Shown here piece by piece: positions 7,858-16,200 of a DNA stretch of 64,000 nt. The position numbers and the translations under genes are program-made. The number at the start of each line of letters is the position of its first letter. Positions within the stretch are counted from its first letter, which is position 1. The notes beneath the pieces are model-generated. The model made no database searches and was not told the DNA's origin. It saw nothing but the letters and a program-made list of their open reading frames with translations. Source of the DNA: Dongia_B sp035539215 (GTDB lineage: Bacteria > Pseudomonadota > Alphaproteobacteria > Dongiales > Dongiaceae); contig DATLIX010000165.1 of NCBI GenBank assembly GCA_035539215.1, positions 11,595-75,594 on the forward strand. The letters are read 5' to 3'.

Positions 7858-9226
7858 CGCCCAGGGCGGCGGCGGCGCGCGGAATATTGCCATCGCACAG
7901 GGCGATGGCAGCTTCGATCGCCTCGCGTTCGACGTCCGCCAGCGGCCGGATGGTTTCGCTGCCACCGGCTTTGCCGATCGAGGGCAGCATGCCGGTCACG
8001 TGCTGGGGATCCGCCGCCAGCGGGCTGCTCTGCTGGCGCAAGACATTCATGAGCTGCTGCGGCGGCAGCATGTCCGGTGTCACCACCGGCCCGCTATGCA
8101 TGACCACGGTATTGCGGATCAGGTTCTGTAGCTGGCGGATATTGCCGGGCCAGGAATAGGTGGTCAGCAGACGTTCGGTCTCGCGCGAAAACCCGGTGAA
8201 ATTCTTGTGTTCTTCCTTGGCATATTCCTCGAGGAAATGCTCGGCGAGCTGCATGATGTCGTCGCCCCGCTCGCGCAGGGGCGGCAGCATGATGTTGAGG
8301 ACATGCAGCCGGTAGAACAGGTCCTCGCGGAAACGGCCGGCGGCGACTTCGGTCATCGGATCGCGGTTGGTGGCGCAGAGGATGCGGACGTCGACGGTTT
8401 CGACCCGGTCGCTGCCGACCCGCTGAAAACTGCCGGTCTGCAGAAAACGCAGCAGTTTCGGCTGCAGCTCGATCGACATTTCGCAGATCTCGTCGAGGAA
8501 CAGGGTGCCGCCATCGGCGCTGGAAGCCGCACCTTCGCGATCGGTCTGCGCGCCGGTGAAAGCCCCTTTCACATGGCCGAAGATGGCGCTCTCCAGCAGG
8601 TCCTTGGGCACCGCGGCGCAGTTCAACGGGATGAACGGCGCGGTGGCCCGCGGCGAGATGCTGTGGATCGCCTGCGCCGCGACTTCCTTGCCCGTGCCCG
8701 ACTGGCCGGTGATGAATACGGTCGCCTTGCTGGAGGCGGCCGCAGCGATCATCCGGTAGACCGACTGCATGACTTCGGACTTGCCGATAAAGCCGCAGAA
8801 TTCGGGCTGGCTGAAATGGCCGCTGAGCGTCGCCACCATGGTCGAGAGGCGGCGGCGCTCGAGCACGTTGTTGAGGGTGATCAGCAGCCGGTCGGCGTTG
8901 AAGGGCTTGACCAGGAAGTCATAGGCGCCTTCGCGCATGGCCTCGACCGCCGTGCTGATCGAGCCGTCGGCGGTGATGACCACGGTGGCGGTCGGCAGGT
9001 TGTTGTTGCGGATATGCCGCAGCACGTCGAGGCCGTCGATATCGGGCAGCCGGAGATCCAGCAGCACCACGTCAGGGGGATTGCGGCTGATTTCCTTGAT
9101 GGCGGTCCGGCCATTGTCGCAATGGCGCACGTTATAGGGCCCGCGCCGCAGATATTCCTGAAAGATCCTGGCCATGGAAAAGGTGTCTTCGACCAGCAAG
9201 ACATCCGATCGCAATTGCCCGTCCAT
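7799..9226 (-). CDS. LuxO-like sigma-54-dependent response regulator
   Basis: A 475-residue NtrC-family activator. Residues 1-120 form a receiver domain (VEDT acidic pocket, phosphoacceptor Asp57 in LLDLRLPD, Lys in FLVKPFNAD). The AAA+ domain follows with Walker A GQSGTGKE, the sigma-54 contact loop GAFTGA, Walker B GGTLFLDE and RERGDDI. The C-terminal Fis-type HTH ends with GNIPRAAAALGVSPSTLYRK. Linker segments such as GFIGKSEVMQSVYRMI and SWPGNIRQLQNLIRN match LuxO more closely than NtrC, from memory of those sequences. The start at 9226 has AGGTG at suitable distance; an ATG at 9244 is possible. It overlaps the Hpt gene 3' to 3'. Regulated genes are unknown. Confidence 0.9.
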   Translation of the reverse strand: MDGQLRSDVLLVEDTFSMARIFQEYLRRGPYNVRHCDNGRTAIKEISRNPPDVVLLDLRLPDIDGLDVLRHIRNNNLPTATVVITADGSISTAVEAMREGAYDFLVKPFNADRLLITLNNVLERRRLSTMVATLSGHFSQPEFCGFIGKSEVMQSVYRMIAAAASSKATVFITGQSGTGKEVAAQAIHSISPRATAPFIPLNCAAVPKDLLESAIFGHVKGAFTGAQTDREGAASSADGGTLFLDEICEMSIELQPKLLRFLQTGSFQRVGSDRVETVDVRILCATNRDPMTEVAAGRFREDLFYRLHVLNIMLPPLRERGDDIMQLAEHFLEEYAKEEHKNFTGFSRETERLLTTYSWPGNIRQLQNLIRNTVVMHSGPVVTPDMLPPQQLMNVLRQQSSPLAADPQHVTGMLPSIGKAGGSETIRPLADVEREAIEAAIALCDGNIPRAAAALGVSPSTLYRKRQSWDSPIAV

Positions 9227-9562
9227 CACGTCCACACCTGCCATTGGCGACTTGTTTCGGCGAGCGGCAAGCGGACTAATGCGGGTCCAACACCAACGCC
9301 CGTGCAACAGACGGCCGCAACTCTTGCCCTCAAGCAATTTCAAATATTTAGCAACTTCGTCCCATCAGCGCAAATATCGGCGTGCTGGCCGAGGCGCATC
9401 AGATCGGCGGTGCGTGTCCGGCAGCGCCAAACGCGACTGTCGTCGGTGTCTTTCTACCCGGCCAAGCCCGCCGCCGGCAGCCGGTTACTGGTCTCTCACC
9501 TGCTTTTCCCGTATGATGCCGCAGCGAAGTCAGAATCGGCCCAACATCCTTGGGGGGATGTC
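9227..9562. other. Intergenic region between LuxO-like and PilZ genes
   Basis: About 336 bp separates the two divergent starts. Apart from an A/T-richer patch around 9335-9365, probably the promoter region of the minus-strand regulator, I see no gene, clear terminator or conserved site. No convincing -24/-12 sigma-54 element or small RNA could be recognised by eye. Confidence 0.4.
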
Positions 9563-9898
9563 ATGGAAGCGAGTGATAAGCGGCGCCACGAGCGCTTCGG
9601 ATATGACGGTACGGCCATGCTGGTGTTCGACGACATCAACAGCCGTCGCACGCTGGCGATCACGAATTACCGTAATGTATCGCAGGGTGGTGCCTGCATC
9701 ATGACGCCCAATACCGAAAGCCTGCAGATCGGCGATCATCTTTTCATCATGCCCGAACGCTATCGCCGCAAGCGCGAGGCGGTTGTCGTCGACCTGGGGA
9801 CGGGGCGCTTACATCTCGAACTGTCGCGCAATCAGGAAATGACCGAATTCGAATTGGCCGAGCTTATCCAGCGGCTCGAATTCCGCAAAGTTCTGTAA
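9563..9898 (+). CDS. PilZ domain protein
   Basis: A 111-residue stand-alone PilZ protein. The c-di-GMP binding signature is present: an N-terminal arginine cluster (KRRHERF at residues 6-12) and the DxSxxG-type motif as NVSQGGACI near residue 50. The start at 9563 is preceded by a GGGGGG ribosome-binding site. It is divergent from the LuxO-like regulator and convergent with a second PilZ gene. It is probably a c-di-GMP effector or a degenerate relative; the first motif Asp is replaced by Asn, which is also seen in binding-competent members. The output partner is unknown. Confidence 0.8.
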   Translation: MEASDKRRHERFGYDGTAMLVFDDINSRRTLAITNYRNVSQGGACIMTPNTESLQIGDHLFIMPERYRRKREAVVVDLGTGRLHLELSRNQEMTEFELAELIQRLEFRKVL

Positions 9899-9939
9899 GT
9901 CTCTATTTCTAAAATAATTGGCAATCTACCGTGGGTGAC

Positions 9940-10245
9940 TTATTCGCACAGATGCGGCTTGGTATCGATCAGATGATTGATCACCAGAATGCCGGGAAAT
10001 GCGATCGCCATATGCGATTCGGATATGCGGACCACGGTGCCGATGGTGGGGCCTAGGCCGGGCAGATCAACCGAGATCTTGTCGCCGACCATGGCCGCCC
10101 GATTGGTCTTCAACAAGGCGCCGCCGGCGGAAATATCGATCAAGCGGCATTCGGCCTCCACACCCTGCACCACGAGATGGGTCGGCAGATTGACGGCATA
10201 ACGCTTCGATGAGCGGCGTTCGCTGCTCTTGCGTTGCGGCAACAT
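9940..10245 (-). CDS. PilZ domain protein
   Basis: A 101-residue stand-alone PilZ protein with RRSSKRYAV at residues 10-18 and DISAGGALLKT in the middle, both parts of the c-di-GMP site. The start ATG at 10245 has an ideal AAGGGGA ribosome-binding site seven bases upstream; in-frame ATGs further upstream lack one. It is convergent with the other PilZ gene, with only 41 bp between the stops. The two PilZ proteins are different in sequence outside the motifs. Likely a small c-di-GMP receptor; partner unknown. Confidence 0.85.
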   Translation of the reverse strand: MLPQRKSSERRSSKRYAVNLPTHLVVQGVEAECRLIDISAGGALLKTNRAAMVGDKISVDLPGLGPTIGTVVRISESHMAIAFPGILVINHLIDTKPHLCE

Positions 10246-10418
10246 ATGGTCATCCCCTTCATTCATGATGCTCACCATCATCAATGCCGTCGGTTGAAAA
10301 AAGCTTAACCCAGAGGTGGTTGTACCAGAAGATTGAGCTGGTGTATCAATTGGCCCGAGAGTAGGTGCCGGCGCTGCTCACCGGGATGTGTTGCAGGCTC
10401 TGGCCTTCAGTTCTCGCT

Positions 10419-11546
10419 TCAAACCTGGCATCGGGCCGGGGCCAGATCCGTTTCTGCCAGCCCCTGGGCGATGAATTCGGGGGGTATCCAGCCCTGATCG
10501 ATCAGCCCTGCCGCCAGCCGGGCGAGGGCTGCCGACATCATGATGCCGAAGCCGCCCTGGCCGGCCAGCCAGAAGAAGTTCTTGAGCTGAGGGTCGAAGC
10601 CGGCCACGGGCGCGCCGTCGGCAACGAAGCTCCGCAAGCCCGCCCAGCTATGCTCGATGCGCCGGATGGTGATGGCGGTATGCCGTTCCAGCCAATCGGC
10701 CAGGACGGCGACATCCATGTCATCCGGCTGGATATCCTGCGGCTCGACCGGGGTTTCGTCTCCCGGCGAGGCCATGATCTTGCCGGAAGTCGGCTTGATA
10801 TAGATTTCCCCGCCGGCGAAATCGACCAGCGGCATGGTCTTGATATCGATCCCGGCCGGCGGATCGACCAAAATAGCGGTACGGCGTTTGGGAACCAGGC
10901 CGATCGGCCGGGCGCCGGCCATCTGGCCGATGCGGTCGGCCCAGGCGCCGGCGGCATTGATCACGATGGCGCTGCGATAGCTGCCTTTGGCGGTCTCGAC
11001 CTGCCAGACATGACCGTCATGGCTGAGCTTGGTCACGGCGCGGTCCGTGATCACCTGACCGCCGCGGGCGGCCAGCCCCTTCAGGAAACCGCGATGGATG
11101 GCATCGACATCCATATCCAACACGCCGGGCTCGTAGACGGCGCGGCCGAGGAGATCGGCGCGCAGCAGCGGCGCGTGCCGCATGGCTTCCGCCAGGGGGA
11201 TCTCGTGGATGGGATGCGCCGCGGTTCCCAGTGCCAGTATCTTGTCGAGCAGCGCCTCGTCGCCCTTGAAGGCGACGCTGAGGCCGCCGCGCGGGGTCAG
11301 GAGCGGATGTTCGGCAAAGCCCTCCGGCGGCGATTTGAAGAAATCATAGCTGACGGCGCTGACGGCACGAACCGCCGCCGGGCCGTAATTGCGGGTGAAG
11401 AGTGCTGCTGACCGGCCGGTGGAATGATAGCCGGGCACATCCTCGGCCTCGAGAACCAGGACCTTGCCCCGCTTTGCCAATTCGTAGCCGGCCGAGGCGC
11501 CGGAAACGCCGGCGCCGATGATCAGAAAATCGCAATCGGTGCTCAT
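10419..11546 (-). CDS. FAD-dependent D-amino acid dehydrogenase, DauA-like
   Basis: A 375-residue flavoprotein of the DAO superfamily. The N-terminal dinucleotide motif is LIIGAGVSGASAGYELAKRG, followed by GYHSTGRSAALFTRNYG, a stretch nearly diagnostic for D-arginine dehydrogenase (DauA) of Pseudomonas. Other matching segments are NAAGAWAD, LVPKRRTAI and EHSWAGLRSFVADGAPVAG, with the C-terminal WLAGQGGFGI. Such enzymes oxidise D-amino acids to 2-oxo acids and pass electrons to an acceptor other than oxygen. A partner dauB gene is not present. It is 24 bp downstream of a MATE exporter on the same strand, so they may be cotranscribed. Substrate preference is inferred only. Confidence 0.85.
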   Translation of the reverse strand: MSTDCDFLIIGAGVSGASAGYELAKRGKVLVLEAEDVPGYHSTGRSAALFTRNYGPAAVRAVSAVSYDFFKSPPEGFAEHPLLTPRGGLSVAFKGDEALLDKILALGTAAHPIHEIPLAEAMRHAPLLRADLLGRAVYEPGVLDMDVDAIHRGFLKGLAARGGQVITDRAVTKLSHDGHVWQVETAKGSYRSAIVINAAGAWADRIGQMAGARPIGLVPKRRTAILVDPPAGIDIKTMPLVDFAGGEIYIKPTSGKIMASPGDETPVEPQDIQPDDMDVAVLADWLERHTAITIRRIEHSWAGLRSFVADGAPVAGFDPQLKNFFWLAGQGGFGIMMSAALARLAAGLIDQGWIPPEFIAQGLAETDLAPARCQV

Positions 11547-11570
11547 GTTTTCCTACAACTTCCCTTGCTG

Positions 11571-12962
11571 CTAGTCGTTCCTGCTTCTGGTGAGGGCGTG
11601 AAAGCGCCAGGCCAGCATCGCCATGGCAATGGTGAGCGAGACGGCAAGGCCCGACATCAGCGCCATCGGCCCCATGCCATGGCGGAAGCCGAAGACATAG
11701 CCGATCGGGACGCCAATCGCCCAAAAACTCAGGCCATAAACGATGGTGGGGATGAGGGTGTCCGAGGTGCCGCGAAGCACACCCATCAGGACGCCCTGCA
11801 GGCCGTCGATAAGGATCATGGCCGCCGTCAACAGCAATACCGGTGTCAACAGCGCCAGAACGTCGGCGTCGTCGCTGTAGCTCCGGGCAATGATCGCCGC
11901 GCCGAAATAGATGCAGGCGCCGATCGCCGCCATGACCAGGGCCTCCAACCCGACGGCGATCCAACCGGACGCCGCTGCATCGCGCCAGGAACCCCGGCCG
12001 ATCCCATGGGCGACGCGGATTGCGGCGGCCGTCGCGAGGCCGGTCGTCAGCATGTAGACAAGGCTGGTCACGTTGATCGCCGCATGCATCGTGGCAAGTG
12101 CTGCCGTGCCCATCCACCCGGCCATGACGATCATCGACATGAAGCAGCTGGATTCAAGGGCGACGGCAAAGCCGAGCGGCAGGCCCAGGGCCATCAGGCG
12201 CCGGAAGTCGCCGCGCTGCCACCGCATGGTGGCGCCGATACCATAGGCCTGACGATCCGGCATGCGACGGATATAGAGCAGGATGACGGCAAACATCACC
12301 CAGCGGGTGAGGGATGTCGCCAGGGCGGCGCCGCTGGCACCGAGCGGCGGCAAGCCGAAATTGCCCTCGACCAATGGCCAGGCGATGAGCAGGTTGACGA
12401 CATTGCCGGAGAGCATGATGACCGTTCCTGGCCAGGGACGGCTGATTCCTTCCAGAAAGAAATTGCAGGCGGCAAACAGCATCAACCCGGGCATGCCGAT
12501 GGCGAAATAGCGCAGCGCGGCGCCGCTCCCCGCGGCGATGTCGGCGGGCTGCCCCAGCCATCGCATCAGGACATCGCCGAGGGCCAGGATGGCGGCGAAG
12601 CCCAGGCCGAGTGCGCCGCCGACCAGCAAGGAAAGCCGCCACAAGCCGCCGCAGTGATGCTTGTCGCCGGCGCCGTCCGCCTGTGCCGACAGCACGATGG
12701 TGCCGATCAGCAGGCCGATGCCGGTGCTCAGCAGAATGCTCTGCGGCTGTACGCTGCCGCCGAAATAGGCCAGCTCGGCCTTGCTGCCGCGGCACAGAAA
12801 GCTGTCCACCGCGATCATGATGACGAGGCCGGCGCGCGAAATCATCACCGGGACAGCGAGGCGGACGGTCCGACCGATATGATGGATGATCGATAAGCGA
12901 GGTGGCGTCTGGATTGGCGATGCGGCCGCAGGTGCGGGTTGAGTCGCAGGCGTTACGGTCAT
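11571..12962 (-). CDS. MATE family efflux transporter
   Basis: A 463-residue integral membrane protein with about twelve hydrophobic segments, of the multidrug and toxic compound extrusion (MATE) family. Family features include an early VPVMISRAGLVIMIAVDSF in helix 1 (normally PxxxxxxxxxxxxxxD), IGLLIGTIVLSAQADGAGD, and the symmetrical repeat in the second half (LGLPLGFAVALESSCF). Such proteins export cationic compounds by Na+ or H+ antiport. The ATG at 12962 avoids overlap with the divergent methyltransferase gene. It precedes the DauA-like gene by 24 bp. Substrate unknown. Confidence 0.88.
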   Translation of the reverse strand: MTVTPATQPAPAAASPIQTPPRLSIIHHIGRTVRLAVPVMISRAGLVIMIAVDSFLCRGSKAELAYFGGSVQPQSILLSTGIGLLIGTIVLSAQADGAGDKHHCGGLWRLSLLVGGALGLGFAAILALGDVLMRWLGQPADIAAGSGAALRYFAIGMPGLMLFAACNFFLEGISRPWPGTVIMLSGNVVNLLIAWPLVEGNFGLPPLGASGAALATSLTRWVMFAVILLYIRRMPDRQAYGIGATMRWQRGDFRRLMALGLPLGFAVALESSCFMSMIVMAGWMGTAALATMHAAINVTSLVYMLTTGLATAAAIRVAHGIGRGSWRDAAASGWIAVGLEALVMAAIGACIYFGAAIIARSYSDDADVLALLTPVLLLTAAMILIDGLQGVLMGVLRGTSDTLIPTIVYGLSFWAIGVPIGYVFGFRHGMGPMALMSGLAVSLTIAMAMLAWRFHALTRSRND

Positions 12963-13051
12963 ATTAACGATTACTCGTTCATTATTGCGCCCGATTTCAC
13001 GGTTCTGCGCATCGTCAGCAAGGTGCATACACCCGACGGGGCCGATTGTCG

Positions 13052-14023
13052 ATGAAGGGGCTGGCAGGCAAGCAGGCAGACGGAATGGGGTTGTTTGGAG
13101 CAAAGAGCGGCTCGGCCGGGGGGAAGATACCGTTCCGTCAACGGTTCAAGGCCTGGTGGGAAGGTTATGGACTGGAAGAGCCGGCTGCCGAGGAAGAAGC
13201 GGTGGCCGAAGAGCCGTCGGACGGCTTTGGCGCGCTCCCGGCCGAACCCCTCCCGCCCCTGGAAGAGCCGATCGTCAAACTGCTCATGGCAATCTGGGGC
13301 GAGGGCAACAGCAAGCCCGGCGACGGTGAATATTTCCTCTATCTGGTGAAGCCCTTCGCCCTCAATGAAACCATGTCGCTGCTGGATTTCGGCTGCGGCC
13401 TTGGCGGCGGCACGCGTTCGGTTGCCAAGGCCTTCGATATCTATGTGGCCGGCCTCGATTCCGACAAGCTGATGGCGGATGCCGGGAAAATGATCTCGGT
13501 GCGACAGGGGCTGGACAAGAAAGCCATGATCGGCCACTTCGACGCCAGGGCCTCGCCGCTGAAGCCGGCGCAATATGACTGCATCATCTGCGTCGATCGG
13601 ATGCACACCATCCTTGCCAAGACGGATACGTTGAAGGCGCTGGCGACCGCCATGAAGCCGCGCGGGCAGATTACGATCACCGATATCATCCTGGGGGAGG
13701 GCGTCTCGGCCGATGACGAGCGCTTGATGACGGTCCTGGGTGAAGGCGCCTCGCGTTCGCAGTTCTGGTCCCTTGGCGCCTATCAGAAAGGTTTCAAGGA
13801 GTTGAAGCTCGATCTGCGGATCAGCGAGGATATCGGCGAGCGCTATCGCAAGCTGGTGACGGAAGCCTGGGACGCCTTCACTAAGCGGCCGGAGGGCCAG
13901 GCAGTCAGCCGGGCCTATCCGCAGCTGACGGTGACCGAGGCCGAATACTGGCAGCGGTTGATGCTGGCAATGGATGCCGGCTTGCTGCGGATCTATCGCT
14001 TTTATGCGATCAAAGTCGGGTGA
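13052..14023 (+). CDS. SAM-dependent methyltransferase-like protein
   Basis: A 323-residue protein with a Rossmann-type methyltransferase core. The SAM-binding motif I is LLDFGCGLGGGTRSVAKAF, followed by an acidic residue in VAGLDSD and the IICVDRMHTI segment in the motif IV position. An acidic, low-complexity N-terminal region (residues about 45-80, Glu/Ala/Pro rich) precedes the core. Several starts are possible (ATG 13052, ATG 13085); neither has an excellent ribosome-binding site. It is divergent from the MATE gene. The methylated substrate is unknown. Confidence 0.75.
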   Translation: MKGLAGKQADGMGLFGAKSGSAGGKIPFRQRFKAWWEGYGLEEPAAEEEAVAEEPSDGFGALPAEPLPPLEEPIVKLLMAIWGEGNSKPGDGEYFLYLVKPFALNETMSLLDFGCGLGGGTRSVAKAFDIYVAGLDSDKLMADAGKMISVRQGLDKKAMIGHFDARASPLKPAQYDCIICVDRMHTILAKTDTLKALATAMKPRGQITITDIILGEGVSADDERLMTVLGEGASRSQFWSLGAYQKGFKELKLDLRISEDIGERYRKLVTEAWDAFTKRPEGQAVSRAYPQLTVTEAEYWQRLMLAMDAGLLRIYRFYAIKVG

Positions 14024-14128
14024 TTCTCCGGCGATCTCGCCCCGGCGTCGCCGCCGATCCGCCGATTGAGGCTTGGTCTTTCCATCTTATCTCATATATT
14101 ACAGTCACTTAAGTGCGTTTGAAGGCTC

Positions 14129-14157
14129 TTGACAGCCGCCGCTTGGGTCCCTATGTT
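14129..14157 (+). promoter_or_regulatory. Sigma-70 promoter of rpmJ
   Basis: TTGACA (14129-14134), a 17-base spacer and TATGTT (14152-14157) form a near-consensus housekeeping promoter about 30 bp before the rpmJ start codon. The strong match fits a constantly expressed ribosomal protein gene. Confidence 0.75.
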
Positions 14158-14188
14158 CCGGCCTCGTTTCGTTTTCGAGGACCGGACC

Positions 14189-14314
14189 ATGAAAGTCATC
14201 AATTCGCTGAAGGCTGCGAAGGCGCGTCATAAGGATTGCCGCATCGTTCGCCGCAAGGGCCGGGTCTATATCATTAACAAGACTGATCCGCGCTATAAGG
14301 CCCGCCAGGGCTGA
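14189..14314 (+). CDS. rpmJ: 50S ribosomal protein L36
   Basis: A 41-residue basic protein, MKVINSLKAAKARHKDC and so on to KARQG, matching the longer form of bL36 found in alphaproteobacteria (also called YkgO type). Only one of the zinc-binding cysteines of the 37-residue form remains (Cys17), so this is the non-zinc variant. It is transcribed alone, from a strong promoter and to a strong terminator, as is usual for this gene in the group. The upstream in-frame ATG would overlap the promoter and is rejected. Confidence 0.95.
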   Translation: MKVINSLKAAKARHKDCRIVRRKGRVYIINKTDPRYKARQG

Positions 14315-14379
14315 GGGGCGGGGTCGGGTCGAGTGTCGCGCTACGACGCTCTCTGACATAGATCGCGATCCAGTTCAAA

Positions 14380-14406
14380 CCGCGCCGGCTCTGCCGGCGC
14401 GGTTTT
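14380..14406 (+). terminator. Rho-independent terminator of rpmJ
   Basis: A perfect 10-bp stem CCGCGCCGGC / GCCGGCGCGG with a TCT loop is followed by TTTT (14403-14406). It lies 66 bp after the rpmJ stop codon. Confidence 0.85.
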
Positions 14407-14490
14407 GCTTTGCTTGGGTTTAATTTTGCGCCCGGCCGGCATGATCAGCCCTGGAAATTTGCCTGCCCCCATGAAATGTCTTAAGTCACT

Positions 14491-14627
14491 AGGGTGCGAT
14501 CATTTTAAGTGGCAGTGGATTGGCTTCCACTTAGAACGTGAATCGCCCTCTATCATATTGAATAGAGACGGATTCATATTTTAGATCGAAGCACTTTGTG
14601 ATTCGATCTAAAACGATCCGGCTCTAG
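14491..14627. repeat. Dispersed palindromic repeat, copy A
   Basis: This about 137-bp element fills the gap between rpmJ and glcD. It shares with copy C (43551-43687) the start GCGATCATTTTA, a first dyad ending GCTTCCACTTA, the stretch ACGTGAATCGCCCTCTATC and the segment GGATTCA. Its last part is a perfect 12-bp hairpin (14579-14590 with 14602-14613) and it ends GATCCGGCTCTAG. The overall form resembles intergenic mosaic or REP-like elements of alphaproteobacteria. No coding potential is seen. Confidence 0.85.
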
Positions 14628-14710
14628 TCGCAAGTTAACATCTGCTGCCGGAATGGCCCCGTGGTCGTGAGCCTCTGTGGTCCTTCGGGTAGTTGGCCGA
14701 AAGTCTGTCC

Positions 14711-16198
14711 ATGCTGATGCCTGAGCCAGATGCCGCGATCCTGGCGCGCCGCCCGCAATTGCTGGCCGGCCTGCGCCGGCTGGTCGACGAAGCCGCGGTG
14801 ATCGCCGATCCCGATGCCTTGCGCGCCTATGAAAGCGATGGCCTGACCGCCTATCGCCAGCCGCCGATGATTGCCGTGCTGCCGAAGAACACGGCCGAGG
14901 TCGCGGCCGTGTTGCGCCTGTGCCGCGAGCATGGGGTCAAAGTGGTGCCGCGCGGCGCCGGCACCTCGCTGTCGGGCGGCGCCTTGCCGCTGGCCGACGG
15001 CATCATCCTTGGCCTTGGCCGCTTCAATCGCATCCTGGAGATCGATTACGACAATCGCTGCGCCGTGGTGCAGCCGGGCGTCCCCAACCTTGCCATCAGC
15101 CATGCCGCTGCCGAGCGCGGCTTCTATTACGCGCCCGACCCCTCCAGCCAGATCGCCTGCAGCATCGGCGGCAATATCGCCGAAAACTCCGGCGGCGTGC
15201 ATTGCCTGAAATACGGCCTCACCACCAATAACGTGCTGGGGCTGGAAATCGTGCTGATGGACGGCGAGATCCTGCGCATCGGCGGCAAGCATCTCGACGC
15301 CCATGGCTATGATCTGATGGGCGTGCTGACGGGTTCCGAAGGATTGCTCGGCGTCGTCACCGAAGTGACGGTGCGCTTGTTGCGCAAGCCGGAAACGGCG
15401 CGTGCCTTGCTGGCCGGCTTTTCCAGTGCCGAAGCCGGCGGCAAATGCGTGGCGGATGTCATCGCTGCCGGCATTATTCCGGCCGGCATGGAGATGATGG
15501 ACAAGCCGGCCACCCGCGCGGTCGAGGAATTCGTCCATGCGGGTTATCCGCTCGATGCCGAAGCCTTGCTGATCACCGAACTCGACGGGCCGGAGGTCGA
15601 GGTCAATCATCTGCTGGAACAGGTGCGGGCGATCGCCGAGGCCAACGGCGCCACCTCGATCCGCGTCAGCACCTCGGAACAGGAGCGGCTGCTGCTGTGG
15701 GCGGGGCGCAAAGCGGCGTTCCCTGCTATCGGCCGCATCTCGCCCGATTATTATTGCATGGACGGCACCATTCCGCGCCGCAAGCTGCCCCTGGTGCTGC
15801 AGCGCATGTCGGAAATGTCGCTTCGCTATGGGTTGGGCGTCGCCAATGTCTTCCATGCCGGCGACGGCAACCTGCATCCTCTCATCATGTATGATGCCAA
15901 CAAGCCAGGCGAGTTGCATGCGGCGGAAGCCTTCGGCGCCGATATCCTGCGGCTCTGCGTCGAGGTTGGCGGCGTGCTGACCGGCGAGCATGGCGTCGGC
16001 GTGGAGAAGCGCGACCTGATGCCGGCCATGTTCAGCGAGACTGATTTGAAGCAGCAGATGCGGCTGAAATGCGCCTTCGATCCTGAGCAGCTGCTCAATC
16101 CCGGCAAGGTATTCCCCACCTTGCATCGCTGCGCCGAACTTGGTGCCATGCATATCCATCGCGGCCAGCTGCCGCATCCAGAGCTGCCGCGCTTTTGA
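14711..16198 (+). CDS. glcD: Glycolate oxidase subunit GlcD
   Basis: A 495-residue FAD-binding subunit, near the 499 residues of E. coli GlcD. The PCMH-type FAD domain (residues about 50-230) has VVPRGAGTSLSGGALP and IGGNIAENSGGVHCLKYG; the C-terminal FAD-oxidase domain contains NVFHAGDGNLHP and LTGEHGVGVEK, which are signature motifs. Glycolate is oxidised to glyoxylate by the membrane-associated GlcDEF complex. The ATG at 14711 is preferred over a TTG at 14693; neither has a clear ribosome-binding site. It is the first gene of glcDEF, with two bases between its stop and glcE. Confidence 0.95.
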   Translation: MLMPEPDAAILARRPQLLAGLRRLVDEAAVIADPDALRAYESDGLTAYRQPPMIAVLPKNTAEVAAVLRLCREHGVKVVPRGAGTSLSGGALPLADGIILGLGRFNRILEIDYDNRCAVVQPGVPNLAISHAAAERGFYYAPDPSSQIACSIGGNIAENSGGVHCLKYGLTTNNVLGLEIVLMDGEILRIGGKHLDAHGYDLMGVLTGSEGLLGVVTEVTVRLLRKPETARALLAGFSSAEAGGKCVADVIAAGIIPAGMEMMDKPATRAVEEFVHAGYPLDAEALLITELDGPEVEVNHLLEQVRAIAEANGATSIRVSTSEQERLLLWAGRKAAFPAIGRISPDYYCMDGTIPRRKLPLVLQRMSEMSLRYGLGVANVFHAGDGNLHPLIMYDANKPGELHAAEAFGADILRLCVEVGGVLTGEHGVGVEKRDLMPAMFSETDLKQQMRLKCAFDPEQLLNPGKVFPTLHRCAELGAMHIHRGQLPHPELPRF

Positions 16199-16200
16199 CC

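Noticed and set aside
8207..9562. Long N-terminal extension of the first PilZ protein
   Set aside because: The extension is antisense to the LuxO-like regulator; a good ribosome-binding site and the PilZ N-terminus place the start at 9563.
14624..16177. Open frame of 517 codons antisense to glcD
   Set aside because: It is the mirror of a well-defined glcD gene, with low-complexity His/Gln-rich sequence and no family motif.
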